Origin: Roseateles subflavus
GTDB taxonomy: Bacteria; Pseudomonadota; Gammaproteobacteria; Burkholderiales; Burkholderiaceae_C
Reading direction: 5' to 3'
Assembly: GCF_030285365.1 (NCBI RefSeq)
Contig: NZ_JASVDS010000003.1
Coordinates: forward strand, 124,001 to 188,000
DNA: 64,000 nt
In this document: positions 1-8,255 of the stretch, in pieces
Position numbering within the stretch: position 1 is the stretch's first letter
Layout: each line of letters begins with the position of its first letter
The notes under the pieces: model-generated
Database searches by the model: none
What the model was told of the DNA's origin: nothing
Seen by the model: only the letters and a program-made list of their open reading frames with translations
Translations under genes and position numbers: made by a program

Positions 1-428
1 ACAGAGCCTTCGACCTGGCGGTGCCGGACGGCTACGTCTTCACCGATGTCTACGATGCCACCTGGGTCGAGCGGCTTCACGATCGCGCTCGTCGTTTGCC
101 GCGCACGGGCATCGCCTCGGTGTACGTGGCGCCGGCCAGTGGACAGGATCGATCGCTGCTTGAATGGAGCGACGAAGTGTTGCTCCGCAAGCTCTATGTC
201 GATCTGGAGAAGGTCTTGCCGGGCGCCGCTCAGCGGGTGGTCGGCCACGACATCCAGCGCTTCTCCCACGCCTACCCGATCATGTCGCTCGGTGCTTACG
301 GCCGGCTTCTCCAGCTGGATCGTTTGAACGAAGGGCCGCTCGTCCTGGCGGGGGACTACACGATCTACCCGACCTTCGAGGCGGCTGCGCAGAGCGGGTT
401 CATCGCGGCCGAGCGCATCCGCGCCTAG
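1..428 (+). CDS. FAD-dependent amine oxidase-like protein, C-terminal part
   Basis: The reading frame is open from the first codon of the window, so the gene begins upstream; about 140 C-terminal residues are visible. The last 40 residues, including LVLAGDYTIYPTFEAAAQSG, match the end of the FAD-binding domain in flavin amine oxidase / phytoene-desaturase-like proteins, where an Ala-Gly-Asp motif contacts the FAD pyrophosphate and the following small-residue helix closes the fold. The substrate cannot be told from this fragment. It converges on the DUF3422 gene with about 20 nt between the stops. Family assignment is fairly secure; specific function is unknown. Confidence 0.7.
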   Translation, partial: RAFDLAVPDGYVFTDVYDATWVERLHDRARRLPRTGIASVYVAPASGQDRSLLEWSDEVLLRKLYVDLEKVLPGAAQRVVGHDIQRFSHAYPIMSLGAYGRLLQLDRLNEGPLVLAGDYTIYPTFEAAAQSGFIAAERIRA

Positions 429-449
429 TTTGAAATGACGGGCAATGGC

Positions 450-1787
450 TTACAAGCCCTGTTCGCGATGCAGGCGGTCGTGCACGCGGCGTGTCGCCCG
501 CCACACGCCCCACAGGACGAGTGGGATCAGCGCACCCGCAGTCATTTCTGGCTGAATGGCCAGGCCCGCCCCTTTGAGCGCCTTGGCGCCATACAGCAGC
601 AGGCTCACCACGTAATAGGAGATGGCGGCGATTGACAGCCCCTCCACGGTGGTCTGCAGGTTCAGTTGCAGCTGCTGCCCTCGCGTGAGGCGGGCGAGCA
701 GCTCCTGGTTCTGGGCCTCCGTGGCGATGTCGACACGGGTGCGCAGCAGGGCGCTTGTGCGCTCGATTCGCTGGGACAGCGAGGCCAGGCGCTGAGCCGT
801 CGAAGCCACGGTCGCCATGGCTGGTGAGAGCCGTCGCTGGATGAAGTCCCCCGGCGTCTGCGTACCCGGGATGGCTTGCTCTCGCAGGTCGTTGATGCGT
901 TGGCGCACGAGCTCGGCGTAGGCCTGCGATGCAGAGAACCGGTACATGTGCTCCGCGGTGGCGCGCTCGACGCGCGCGGCCAGGTGAATCAGCGTGTCCA
1001 GCAGCGCCTGCTCGGTGTCAGCGCGCGTTTCCAACTGGCCGATGATCTCCGCCAGGCCAGACTCCGCACGCAGCAACATCGGCGATAGGGATTTGGTGAC
1101 GGGGAGTCCCCGCAGCGCCATCAGGCGATAGACCTCGAGTTCCAGCAGCCGTTGCGATACCCGACCTACACGCGCCGGCGTGATGCCCTCGGGGGCGAGT
1201 ACCAGCATGCGTTCGAAGCCGTCCTTGCGAAGGCGGAAATCGCTCATCACCATCGTCCGAGCCTGACCCAAGAGCGCCGCCAGCGCATCCTGCCCTCCCA
1301 GCCAGCGCTGACCCAGGGCCAGTGCCGCCGGCGGGTCATCGAGCGGGTGCTCCAGCATCGCAAGCTGAATGGCCGACACCGTGCTGCCAGGGATGGCCGC
1401 GAGCCAGGCGGGGTCGATGCCCATGGCTGATCCAAGGTCCGGGTTGCTGGCCGTGAGGCCGAGACTCTCCGGCAAGGGAGACACCACGGAGTAGCGGGTG
1501 AACTCGGTGTGCCGCTCCCACTTCAAGGTGTAGCCGCCCAGATGCAGTCGAAGAAAGTTGGCCTGAACATCGGAGGCGCTGAGAGCCTGCTGGCCTGGAA
1601 GCATCCGAAGATGGGCGAGTTCGAGCTCGCGTGGCACATCGCGGTTCAGCACCGCGACGAAAGTCACCAGTGCCGGTGTGCGGATCCGCGCAGGTGGACG
1701 AGCATGCACCTCGTTATGCAGCTCGGTCCGCAATGCATCGTCGGGCGGAAGCAGGCGCTGCAGGGGCGTGATCGGATCGGCGGACAT
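450..1787 (-). CDS. DUF3422 family membrane-anchored protein
   Basis: A protein of about 445 residues recognised as DUF3422 from its N-terminal part (LHNEVHARPPARI, then LKWERHTEFTRYSVV), a conserved hypothetical family of proteobacteria with no established function. Two hydrophobic segments near the C-terminus (around YYVVSLLLYGAKAL and GALIPLVLWGVW) should anchor it in the inner membrane, with the long, partly helical N-terminal part facing the cytoplasm. I chose the ATG at 1787 (MSADPITPL) because the frame upstream of it is low-complexity and does not look coding; a longer frame to 1910 exists. The gene is divergent from the Mrr-like nuclease gene. Confidence 0.8.
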   Translation of the reverse strand: MSADPITPLQRLLPPDDALRTELHNEVHARPPARIRTPALVTFVAVLNRDVPRELELAHLRMLPGQQALSASDVQANFLRLHLGGYTLKWERHTEFTRYSVVSPLPESLGLTASNPDLGSAMGIDPAWLAAIPGSTVSAIQLAMLEHPLDDPPAALALGQRWLGGQDALAALLGQARTMVMSDFRLRKDGFERMLVLAPEGITPARVGRVSQRLLELEVYRLMALRGLPVTKSLSPMLLRAESGLAEIIGQLETRADTEQALLDTLIHLAARVERATAEHMYRFSASQAYAELVRQRINDLREQAIPGTQTPGDFIQRRLSPAMATVASTAQRLASLSQRIERTSALLRTRVDIATEAQNQELLARLTRGQQLQLNLQTTVEGLSIAAISYYVVSLLLYGAKALKGAGLAIQPEMTAGALIPLVLWGVWRATRRVHDRLHREQGL

Positions 1788-2144
1788 GGCGATGAAGCGG
1801 GCTGACCGGGGGCTTCGAGTATGCGGCGCGCTGCGTCGCAATGCCTCGCTGAATCGGAGAACACTGCTTCCGCGTTTGGCGAACCCGTAGCAGTCGCCTG
1901 TGCTCGCCAATCAGGACTGCCTCCGCCTGCGACGAGGCATGGGCAGACAGCTTCTGATCTCTGCCGGGGCGGGGCTGCCTGGGGCCGCCTGTTGCCCGCG
2001 TCTGCAATCGGTGGATTCAGCTCAGGCATAGATCGTTGCGCCCGAGCGCATTGGCACCGATGGCTCGCATTTCATTGATTGCTATGGACTCTGAAACCGC
2101 CATGGCACTGCTAGTAATGATCCCCACCCGAAGGGGAGGCCCCA
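1788..2144. other. Divergent intergenic region (DUF3422 / Mrr-like)
   Basis: About 357 bases without a supported gene between two divergent genes, so it should hold both promoters. Short open frames on both strands overlap each other and lack recognisable domains. A good ribosome-binding site (AAGGGGAGG) lies just before the GTG start of the Mrr-like gene. I see no convincing palindrome or strong sigma-70 hexamer pair. Confidence 0.4.
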
Positions 2145-3074
2145 GTGGCAAAACGATCAAAGTCAGCAGCGTGCCAGACGCGCAAATTGGAAGCGGCCGG
2201 CGTCAATGTCCTCGGCATGGGTTTGTTGGTGACGGTGTTGCCGTTTGCCTTGAAGGCGACGCCGATGGCGGCAGTGTCTTGGATGCTATGGCCCCTGGGA
2301 CTGCTCTTGTTGGTTGGCGGTGCCGGCCTCCTTTTTGTTGCCCGCAAGAAGCGAGCCCTTAGCGTGCCGATTTCGGCGCTCGATGGTGAATCGGACGTGA
2401 TCCGCCAGGATCAAACACCGGCGAAGCGTTCGCCAAAGGGAACTTCTTCAGCAGTAGCGGCATCGACGCCTGCGCGACCCGCCGAAGTCCCGGCTGCAGC
2501 CGAGCCCGAGGGGCGGCCGGATCGGTGGAGCCCGGCCGTGTTCGACATGATCGAATGGCGACGCTTTGAGGCAGTCGTCGAAGCGCTCTTCAAACAAGCA
2601 GGATTTGAGACCAAGTCCCAGTCGCACGGTGCTGATGGCGGCGTCGACATCTGGCTGTACTCCCGGAACCAGCCCGGGGCCCCGGTTAGCCTGGTGCAGT
2701 GCAAGCACTGGCAAGGCAAGAAGGTCGGCGTTGACAAGATTCGCGAGTTGCGCGGTGTGATGGCGGCGCAGAACGTGAAGCGAGGCCAGTTCGCGACGAC
2801 GTCGACATTCACGGCCGACGCCATGGCCTTCGCCTCGGAAAACGGCGTGAACTTGCTGAGCGTCGACAAGCTGCTTCAGCTCATCGCGTCACGGACTCCA
2901 GAGCAGCAGGCCGAGCTGCTCACCGTCGCGCTGGAGGGCGAGTACTGGCGGCCTACCTGCGTCAATTGCGGTGTCAAGATGGTGGATCGAGTGCCCCGCA
3001 ATGGCGGCGCTCCCTTCTGGGGATGCCCGTCCTTCCCGAAGTGCAAGACGACCCTGCCGATGCGCTCTGCTTAG
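2145..3074 (+). CDS. Membrane-anchored Mrr-type restriction endonuclease with topoisomerase-like zinc finger
   Basis: A 309-residue protein in three parts. Residues about 20-66 form two membrane segments. A proline/alanine-rich linker leads to an Mrr-like PD-(D/E)XK nuclease domain (about 135-240) with the motif GGVDI (D168) and QCK (185-187), the expected catalytic Asp and Gln-x-Lys. The C-terminus (about 270-305) carries CVNC and a second cysteine pair around FWGCPSFPKC, typical of the zinc finger at the end of type I topoisomerases. The start is a GTG preceded by AAGGGGAGG. Family members cleave DNA, often methylated DNA, but this anchored architecture is usually annotated only as restriction endonuclease. 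No methyltransferase is next to it. The target is unknown. Confidence 0.8.
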   Translation: MAKRSKSAACQTRKLEAAGVNVLGMGLLVTVLPFALKATPMAAVSWMLWPLGLLLLVGGAGLLFVARKKRALSVPISALDGESDVIRQDQTPAKRSPKGTSSAVAASTPARPAEVPAAAEPEGRPDRWSPAVFDMIEWRRFEAVVEALFKQAGFETKSQSHGADGGVDIWLYSRNQPGAPVSLVQCKHWQGKKVGVDKIRELRGVMAAQNVKRGQFATTSTFTADAMAFASENGVNLLSVDKLLQLIASRTPEQQAELLTVALEGEYWRPTCVNCGVKMVDRVPRNGGAPFWGCPSFPKCKTTLPMRSA

Positions 3075-3096
3075 GCTTCGCTGTTGGCTTGGGCAC

Positions 3097-3233
3097 GTGT
3101 TTACGACTTTGGCTCGATGAGGAGCAAGTTCTGCATCCGGCCGACTGGCAAGGAACCTAGGCCTGTGTTTACGACTTTAATTGCCAAGAACAACTGACCG
3201 GCAGGAATGAAGTCCGTCGCTGAGGAGCAAGGT
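3097..3233. repeat. Decayed direct duplication
   Basis: GTGTTTACGACTTT occurs exactly at 3097-3110 and 3165-3178. Downstream of each copy is a second matched element, TCGATGAGGAGCAAGTT (3114-3130) and TCGCTGAGGAGCAAGGT (3217-3233), 15 of 17 identical. The two half-units keep the same order, but the second copy carries extra sequence between them, as expected for an old duplication followed by an insertion. Confidence 0.6.
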
Positions 3234-3251
3234 CCGTCGGACGTGACGGAA

Positions 3252-3280
3252 GAAGGGGCCGGGAGGCCCCTTCTCCTTTT
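3252..3280 (+). terminator. Rho-independent terminator
   Basis: A perfect 9-bp stem, GAAGGGGCC (3252-3260) with GGCCCCTTC (3265-3273), closes a GGGA tetraloop and is followed by TCCTTTT. It lies about 180 nt after the Mrr-like gene and could end that transcript. Confidence 0.8.
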
Positions 3281-3850
3281 GAGCTCACGTGTGCCGGTGG
3301 TGATTGGGATGAGGAAGGGCAGCCATGCAGCGATGTCGGTCGATGTCAGGCAGGGTTCTTCCGGTGATGTGCTGCTGACGTCAGGCGCAAGACTGGCGCA
3401 GCCCAGCGTGATCGGTCTCCGGGCGGGGCCTGCCATCGGGAGCGCCCGGCGTCGACCCGTCGTCACCGGCTGACATGCCCGATGGCGCGACGCGCGGGGC
3501 CGATGGGGGCGCCGCGTCGACGTTGATGCGTTGCCCTCCCGGTGGCGCCGTGCTGTTCCTCCGGGAAGGCCGGGATCGCGCCTAGGCGTGACGGCAGCGC
3601 CCGGTGACCCGCCTCGTCGGGAAAGCCGCGGCGGCGGGTCGTACTCGGCGGCGACCAGATCACCCCGGGCCAGGTCTGGGTGATGCTGCTTCCCGCCGGC
3701 CCGCATGAAGTTGCCAGTGCAGGCATGCCGGGTGCCGCCGCGCAGGGGGTGTCCTGTTGGCGTGCAGGCGGTGAGTCAAAACGCCCAATGTCCGCCGCGC
3801 GGGCTTGCTGTCAAGATGGACGATGTCGTGCAACAACCAGGAATGCTCGG

Positions 3851-4081
3851 GTGGATTGGGTTCTCGTCGTCTTCGTGCTGTTCAAGGGTCTGGTCTTCGT
3901 CACAGGCATGGTCTTCGCCATCAAGTGGCATTACGACCGCGAGAAGATGACGGTGGACCGGCGCGCGCTGCTCGGCATGGGCGCCAAGTACCTGGCCGTG
4001 TTCATGCTGTTGCTCCTCGTCGTGCTGTTCCTGACCTTCGGACTGGCCAGGACGCTCGGCATGGACCTGAGCCTTCCTTGA
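3851..4081 (+). CDS. Small two-helix membrane protein, unknown function
   Basis: A hypothetical protein of about 76 residues if translation starts at the GTG at 3851, which has AGGA about 8 nt upstream; the frame is open further upstream to 3680 but that part reads as non-coding. Two strongly hydrophobic stretches (around WVLVVFVLFKGLVFVTGMVF and YLAVFMLLLLVVLFLTFGLA) flank a short charged loop, as in small inner-membrane proteins. I do not recognise the family. The start and even the reality of the gene are uncertain, but the hydrophobic pattern is hard to get by chance. Confidence 0.5.
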   Translation: MDWVLVVFVLFKGLVFVTGMVFAIKWHYDREKMTVDRRALLGMGAKYLAVFMLLLLVVLFLTFGLARTLGMDLSLP

Positions 4082-4375
4082 GGGCCGAGGAACTCGCGCG
4101 CTTGCGGCGGGTGATGTCGGACGGGGAGCCCGCCGGCCGGGCCGCCAGCGCTCAAGGACGGCGCCCGGCCAGGCGGCTCTTCAGGCCTGATGACGCGGGC
4201 GGCCACGCTTCGTCTGAAGCTCCGGCCCGCTGTTGAAGGGACGCTCTGCCGCGCGTGTCGTCAGTCGCCCTGCGGAGCTGCATGCCCGCTGCCCGGTACG
4301 ACGCAGGCGTCGACCCTGCGGGCCACCGCTGTCGTTCATGACCGGCTGCCCGGGCTTTCACCTCGCGTCCCGCAC

Positions 4376-6139
4376 TCAGGCGGAACGACTCACCAACGCC
4401 CGGAGCCTGTCGACCCCCACCGGTTCCTCCGCCATGAGGGGAACCACGGCGTAGCGCCTCGCGTGCTGCTGCGCCACGGCCTCGATGAAGGGCCGCTCCC
4501 GGGCCGCCCGAGCACGCAGCAAGGGTGACTGCGTCCGCGTGACCGCCACGCTGTTGTTGACCACCCAGGCCCAGGGCTCGACGCCGGCCCGGCGCAGATC
4601 GTCCTGCAGCGCGGCGGCCTCCTGCACGGGCGTGTTCTCGGCGAGCGTCGTGATCAGCACCCGGGTGCGGGCCTCGTCCTGCAACTGCATCATGGGTGTC
4701 GTGAAGTGCACGCCCGAACCCGACATCTGCCGCGCAATCTCGCGGTGATAGGCCCCGGTGGCATCCAGCAGCAGCAGGGTATGCCCGGTCGGGGCGGTGT
4801 CCATCACGACGAACTTGCGGCCGGCCTCGCGGATGATGCGCGAGAAGGCCTGGAAGACGGCGATCTCCTCGGTGCAGGGCGAGCGCAGGTCTTCCTCCAG
4901 CAAGGCGCGGCCCTGGGCGTCCAGGTTCTTGCCCTTGGTCGCCAAGACCTGCTCGCGGTAGCGCTGGGTCTCCACGTGCGGGTCGATGCGGCTGACGGTC
5001 AGGTGCTCCATCTGGCTCGCCAGCGTCTCCGCCAGGTGTGCGGCTGGATCGGACGTCGTGAGATGCACCGGCATGCCTCGTCGCGCCAGGTCGACGGCGA
5101 CGGCCGCTGCCAGCGTCGTCTTGCCCACGCCGCCCTTGCCCATCACCATGATGAGCCCGTGCCCCGGCGCCGCCAGGTCATCCACCAGCTGGGCCAGCGT
5201 GGGTGCCGAAAGAGGCGCGTCGGGAGCGGCGCTGGCGGCCTCCCCCAGCGGGGCCGCAGCATCCAGGAACTGACGCAGCGCCGCGAGACCGACCAGGTCG
5301 AAGGCCTTCAGCGGAACCTGGTCCATCGGCAACTCGCCAAGAACCTCGGGCATGGCGGCGAGGGCGGCTTGCTCGCGCTGCACCACGGCGGCGGCCAGGG
5401 GATCGTCCGCGCCTTCGGCGGCAGGCATGACACCGTTGATGACCAGGTGCTGCCGTGTCAGGCCGATGCGGGCCAACTCCTCATGGGTGCGTGCCACCTC
5501 GCGCAAGGTCGAGGCCTGGGCGCGGGCCACGAGGATCAGGCGTGTGCGAGCCGGATCGGCCAGGGCCTCCACGGCCGCCTTGTACTGCGCGCGCTGCTTC
5601 TCCAGGCCGGCCAGGGGGCCGAGGCAGGAGGCATCGCCCTTGCCGGCCTCCAGGAAGCTGTTCCAGGCGCCAGGCAGCTGGAGCAGGCGGATGGTGTGCC
5701 CCGTCGGCGCCGTGTCGAAGATGACATGGTCGAAGCGCTGGACCAGCGACGCGTCGGTGAGCAGGCCCGTGAACTCGTCGAAGGCGGCAATCTCCGTGGT
5801 GCAGGCCCCGGAGAGTTGCTCCTCGATGCCCTGGACGACATCGGCCGGCAGCACGCCTCGCACCGGCCCGACGATGCGGTCCCGGTAGCCCTGGGCGGCG
5901 GCCTGCGGGTCGATCTCCATGGCCCAGAGCTTGGGCACCTCAGGCACCGCGGTGATCTGGTTGCCGATGCGGATGCCAAAGACCTGGCCCACGTTGGAGG
6001 CCGGGTCGGTGCTGACCAGCAACACACGCCGGCCGGCCTCCGCCAGCTTGACGGCCGTCGCGCAGGCGAGGGACGTCTTGCCGACGCCCCCTTTGCCGGT
6101 GAAGAACGCGAAGCGGGGCAAGTCGTCAATGAACTTCAT
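4376..6139 (-). CDS. arsA: Arsenical pump-driving ATPase ArsA
   Basis: About 587 residues, the usual length of full ArsA with two homologous halves. Both halves carry a GKGGVGKT P-loop (around residues 15-22 and 334-341) and a DTAPTGHT signal-transduction motif. The three cysteines that bind As(III)/Sb(III) in the E. coli enzyme are present at the same positions: C113 (ACTTE), C172 (SCLG) and C422 (PCTEE). The start at 6139 (MKFIDDL) has GGGAGG upstream; the longer frame adds only an Ala-rich stretch. It lies 13 nt after arsD in the same direction. ArsA normally docks on the ArsB carrier to drive arsenite export; no arsB or acr3 lies in this window, so its membrane partner here is unclear. 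Confidence 0.95.
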   Translation of the reverse strand: MKFIDDLPRFAFFTGKGGVGKTSLACATAVKLAEAGRRVLLVSTDPASNVGQVFGIRIGNQITAVPEVPKLWAMEIDPQAAAQGYRDRIVGPVRGVLPADVVQGIEEQLSGACTTEIAAFDEFTGLLTDASLVQRFDHVIFDTAPTGHTIRLLQLPGAWNSFLEAGKGDASCLGPLAGLEKQRAQYKAAVEALADPARTRLILVARAQASTLREVARTHEELARIGLTRQHLVINGVMPAAEGADDPLAAAVVQREQAALAAMPEVLGELPMDQVPLKAFDLVGLAALRQFLDAAAPLGEAASAAPDAPLSAPTLAQLVDDLAAPGHGLIMVMGKGGVGKTTLAAAVAVDLARRGMPVHLTTSDPAAHLAETLASQMEHLTVSRIDPHVETQRYREQVLATKGKNLDAQGRALLEEDLRSPCTEEIAVFQAFSRIIREAGRKFVVMDTAPTGHTLLLLDATGAYHREIARQMSGSGVHFTTPMMQLQDEARTRVLITTLAENTPVQEAAALQDDLRRAGVEPWAWVVNNSVAVTRTQSPLLRARAARERPFIEAVAQQHARRYAVVPLMAEEPVGVDRLRALVSRSA

Positions 6140-6152
6140 GGAGCCTCCCGGT

Positions 6153-6512
6153 TCAGCAGCACTTGCTGCCGCTGCAGCAGCTGCCGGCATTCACGCTGTC
6201 GCCGGCGGCCGTCAGGCCCGTCCATTGCGCCAGCTGCTGACGGCTCGGATTGCGCCCCGCGAGCACGACTTGACCGTCCAGCAAGGTGATCGGCAAGGCG
6301 TCCTGCCCGGACCGCTCCAGGAAGCCGCGCACGGCCTCGTGCTGGGCAAATGCCAGGGGCTGCTGGGCCAGGTTGAAGCGCTCAATGGACGCCCCCTGAC
6401 TCTTGGCCCAGTCGACATCGGCCGCCGCCTGGACCAGTTGGGCGTCGACATCCTGGCCGCAGACACCGCTGCTGCAGCACAGGGCGGGATCGAAGATCTG
6501 GAGGGTGGGCAT
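6153..6512 (-). CDS. arsD: Arsenic metallochaperone ArsD
   Basis: A protein of 119 residues that delivers As(III) to ArsA. The three cysteines essential for transfer in the E. coli plasmid R773 protein are at identical positions, C12, C13 and C18 (CCSSGVC), and two further vicinal pairs close the protein (CC112-113 and CC118-119). The ATG at 6512 has AGGAG about 7 nt upstream. It is the first gene of a leftward arsD-arsA operon, divergent from arsR, so both directions are probably controlled from the 108-nt gap. Confidence 0.93.
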   Translation of the reverse strand: MPTLQIFDPALCCSSGVCGQDVDAQLVQAAADVDWAKSQGASIERFNLAQQPLAFAQHEAVRGFLERSGQDALPITLLDGQVVLAGRNPSRQQLAQWTGLTAAGDSVNAGSCCSGSKCC

Positions 6513-6582
6513 GGTGAGCTCCTGAGGTTGTGGCCGTCGAACCGACACAAGGTTCGCGCAAAGTCCGGGATTGCGACTTGCC

Positions 6583-6620
6583 TTGCATCAATATTTCCAA
6601 TTCTATAGAATTATCAACCT
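6583..6620 (+). promoter_or_regulatory. arsR promoter and probable ArsR operator
   Basis: A perfect 14-bp palindrome AATTCTATAGAATT occupies 6599-6612. Inside it, TAGAAT (6606-6611) is a five-of-six match to the -10 consensus, 17 nt after a weak -35 TTGCAT (6583-6588). Binding of ArsR there would block RNA polymerase, the classical arrangement. The predicted transcription start falls at or within a few bases of the arsR ATG at 6621, and no Shine-Dalgarno sequence precedes that ATG, so the message may be leaderless. Confidence 0.6.
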
Positions 6621-6944
6621 ATGGAAGAACAACAAGTCGTCCGTTCCCTCGCGGCCCTGGCGCAAGCCCATCGGCTCAAGGTGTTCCGTCTGCTGGTCGT
6701 CGCGGGCCCACAAGGTCTCACGCCAGGTGCCATCGCAGAAGCGCTGGAGGTGCCGGCTGCAACCCTGTCCTTCCATCTGAAGGAACTGAGCCACGCGGGT
6801 CTGGTGACGCAGGAGCGAATCAGCCGCAATGTGGTGTACCGCGCCGCCTTCGAGCAGATGAACGAACTGCTGGCCTTCCTGACCGAGAACTGTTGCCTGG
6901 GCGAGAGCTGCCTGCAGACCCAGACATCCCCCTGCCGCTGCTGA
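6621..6944 (+). CDS. arsR: Arsenite-responsive repressor ArsR
   Basis: 107 residues, typical of the ArsR/SmtB winged-helix family. The recognition helix region is around residues 34-56 (ATLSFHLKELSHAGLV). The N-terminal family CxC site is absent; instead C91, C92 and C97 (ENCCLGESC) near the end of the protein resemble the C-terminal triad of Acidithiobacillus ferrooxidans-type ArsR, so As(III) is probably sensed there. Another two cysteines end the protein. It is divergent from arsD and heads the rightward ars genes, arsC following after 47 nt. Confidence 0.93.
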   Translation: MEEQQVVRSLAALAQAHRLKVFRLLVVAGPQGLTPGAIAEALEVPAATLSFHLKELSHAGLVTQERISRNVVYRAAFEQMNELLAFLTENCCLGESCLQTQTSPCRC

Positions 6945-6991
6945 CCCCTCATTCGAGCCACCGCTGAGCCCAACGCCGCCTCCGACCGACC

Positions 6992-7495
6992 ATGACCACC
7001 AACGTCCTCATTCTCTGCACTCACAACTCCGCGCGTAGCGTGCTCTCTGAAGGCATGCTCAGCCACTTGGCTGCCAAGCTGGGCAAGGACGTCAAGGCCT
7101 TCAGCGCCGGCAGTGCACCCAGCGGCCGCCTCAACCCCTTCGCGCTCGAAGCGCTGACCCAGGCGGGTGTCGATGTCAGCGGCTACCGCAGCAAGAGCTG
7201 GGACGAGTTCACCACGCCCGAGGCTCCGCCCCTGTCCATCGTGATCACCGTCTGCGACAGCGCGGCCGCGGAGCAGTGTCCGGTCTTCTTCGGCGGACAC
7301 GGCCAGCCGGTGAAGGTGCACTGGGGCTACCCCGACCCCTCCAATGCCGAAGGTGGCGACGAGGGCAAGCGCCGCGCCTTCGAGCTGACGCGCCAGGCCA
7401 TCGGCTACCGCATGCTGCAGCTGCTGGCACTGCCGCTGGAGACCCTGAGCAAGGCCGAGCTGCTGGCGGCGCTCCAGGCCATCGCCAAAAGCTGA
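6992..7495 (+). CDS. arsC: Arsenate reductase, low-molecular-weight phosphatase type
   Basis: 167 residues of the LMW protein-tyrosine-phosphatase fold, reducing As(V) to As(III). The anion-binding loop is CTHNSARS with nucleophile C9, and the acidic DP motif is in WGYPDPS. C88 and C96 lie where the resolving cysteines of thioredoxin-coupled ArsC (C82 and C89 in the plasmid pI258 enzyme) are expected. The HNSARS variant of the loop is common in arsenic operons with an aquaglyceroporin. The gene lies between arsR and the channel gene, only 8 nt before the latter. Confidence 0.92.
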   Translation: MTTNVLILCTHNSARSVLSEGMLSHLAAKLGKDVKAFSAGSAPSGRLNPFALEALTQAGVDVSGYRSKSWDEFTTPEAPPLSIVITVCDSAAAEQCPVFFGGHGQPVKVHWGYPDPSNAEGGDEGKRRAFELTRQAIGYRMLQLLALPLETLSKAELLAALQAIAKS

Positions 7496-7503
7496 GGCAG
7501 ACC

Positions 7504-8205
7504 ATGACTGCACGCACCTCCCAGAAGCTGCTGGCCGAAGGTCTGGGCACTGCGCTGCTGCTGGCCGTGGTGATCGGCTCCGGGATCATGGCTGAGCACC
7601 TGTCGGGCGGCAACGTGGCCCTCGCGCTGCTGGCCAATGCGGCGGCCACCGTGGGCGGCCTCTATGTGCTGATCGAGGTGTTCGGCCCGCTCAGCGGCGC
7701 GCACTTCAATCCGGCGGTCTCGCTGGTGATGGCCGCCCGTGGCGAGCTGCCCATGGGCCTTCTCGCGCCTTACGTGCTGGTCCAGCTGCTCGGCGCCATG
7801 ATGGGCGCCTGGCTGGCGCATGCCATGTTCGACCTGAGCATCCTGCAGTGGTCGGGCAAGCTGAGGGGCGGCGCGGGGCAGTGGATCGCCGAAGCCGTGG
7901 CCACCTTCGGGCTGTTGCTGGTGATCCTGCGCGCGCCGGCCGGCCGGGCCTCGTCCCTCGTCGCCGCCTACATCGGGGCGGCCTACTGGTTCACGGCCTC
8001 CACGTCATTTGCCAATCCCGCCGCGGTGTTCGGCCGCATGTTCAGCGACAGCTTCGCCGGCATCGCTCCCGCCAGCGCACCCGGCTTTGTGCTGGCGCAA
8101 CTGGTGGGCGCGGGGCTTGCCGTCGGCGTGGCGCGCCTGCTCTCGCCCAGGGGCGCATCGGCTCGGGACTCGGATGAAGAACCGAGGCAGGCGCACAAGA
8201 CCTGA
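7504..8205 (+). CDS. MIP-family aquaglyceroporin of the ars operon (AqpS-like)
   Basis: About 233 residues with six hydrophobic helices and both pore motifs of the major intrinsic protein family: HFNPAV in the first half and FANPAAVFGRMFSD in the second. The start is the ATG at 7504, 8 nt after arsC; the longer frame is only read-through of arsC in another frame. In Sinorhizobium meliloti a channel of this kind (AqpS) replaces ArsB: arsenate is reduced by ArsC and arsenite leaves down its gradient through the channel. The adjacency to arsC here supports that role. The symbol aqpS would be reasonable but orthology is not proven. Confidence 0.88.
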   Translation: MTARTSQKLLAEGLGTALLLAVVIGSGIMAEHLSGGNVALALLANAAATVGGLYVLIEVFGPLSGAHFNPAVSLVMAARGELPMGLLAPYVLVQLLGAMMGAWLAHAMFDLSILQWSGKLRGGAGQWIAEAVATFGLLLVILRAPAGRASSLVAAYIGAAYWFTASTSFANPAAVFGRMFSDSFAGIAPASAPGFVLAQLVGAGLAVGVARLLSPRGASARDSDEEPRQAHKT

Positions 8206-8226
8206 CCCCCTGATCCCCTGACGCAC

Positions 8227-8248
8227 GGGGCCGCGGCCCCGTTCTCTT
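8227..8248 (+). terminator. Weak terminator after the aquaglyceroporin gene
   Basis: GGGGCCGCGGCCCC (8227-8240) is a perfect palindrome followed by GTTCTCTT. As a hairpin it would have a GC-rich stem with a tiny or six-base loop. The U-run is interrupted, so termination may be partial. Confidence 0.4.
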
Positions 8249-8255
8249 GACCCAG

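Larger units (their letters stand above)
3075..3850. other. Poorly coding region with decayed repeat and terminator
   Basis: About 776 bases with no supportable gene. Open frames on both strands have arginine/proline-rich, shadow-like translations. It contains a 14-bp direct repeat, a second diverged repeat pair and a strong intrinsic terminator (listed separately). It may be the remains of a small decayed gene or mobile element, but I could not identify a parent. Confidence 0.35.

Noticed and set aside
3101-3706. 201-codon minus-strand frame in the 3.1-3.7 kb gap.
   Set aside because: It runs through the perfect terminator hairpin at 3252-3273, is Arg/Pro-rich and has no domain. Probably not coding.
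4706-6289. Long plus-strand open frame (over 500 codons) opposite arsA.
   Set aside because: It is the antisense shadow of arsA in high-GC DNA: His/Arg/Gly-rich translation, no domain, and arsA on the other strand has every expected catalytic and metal-binding residue.
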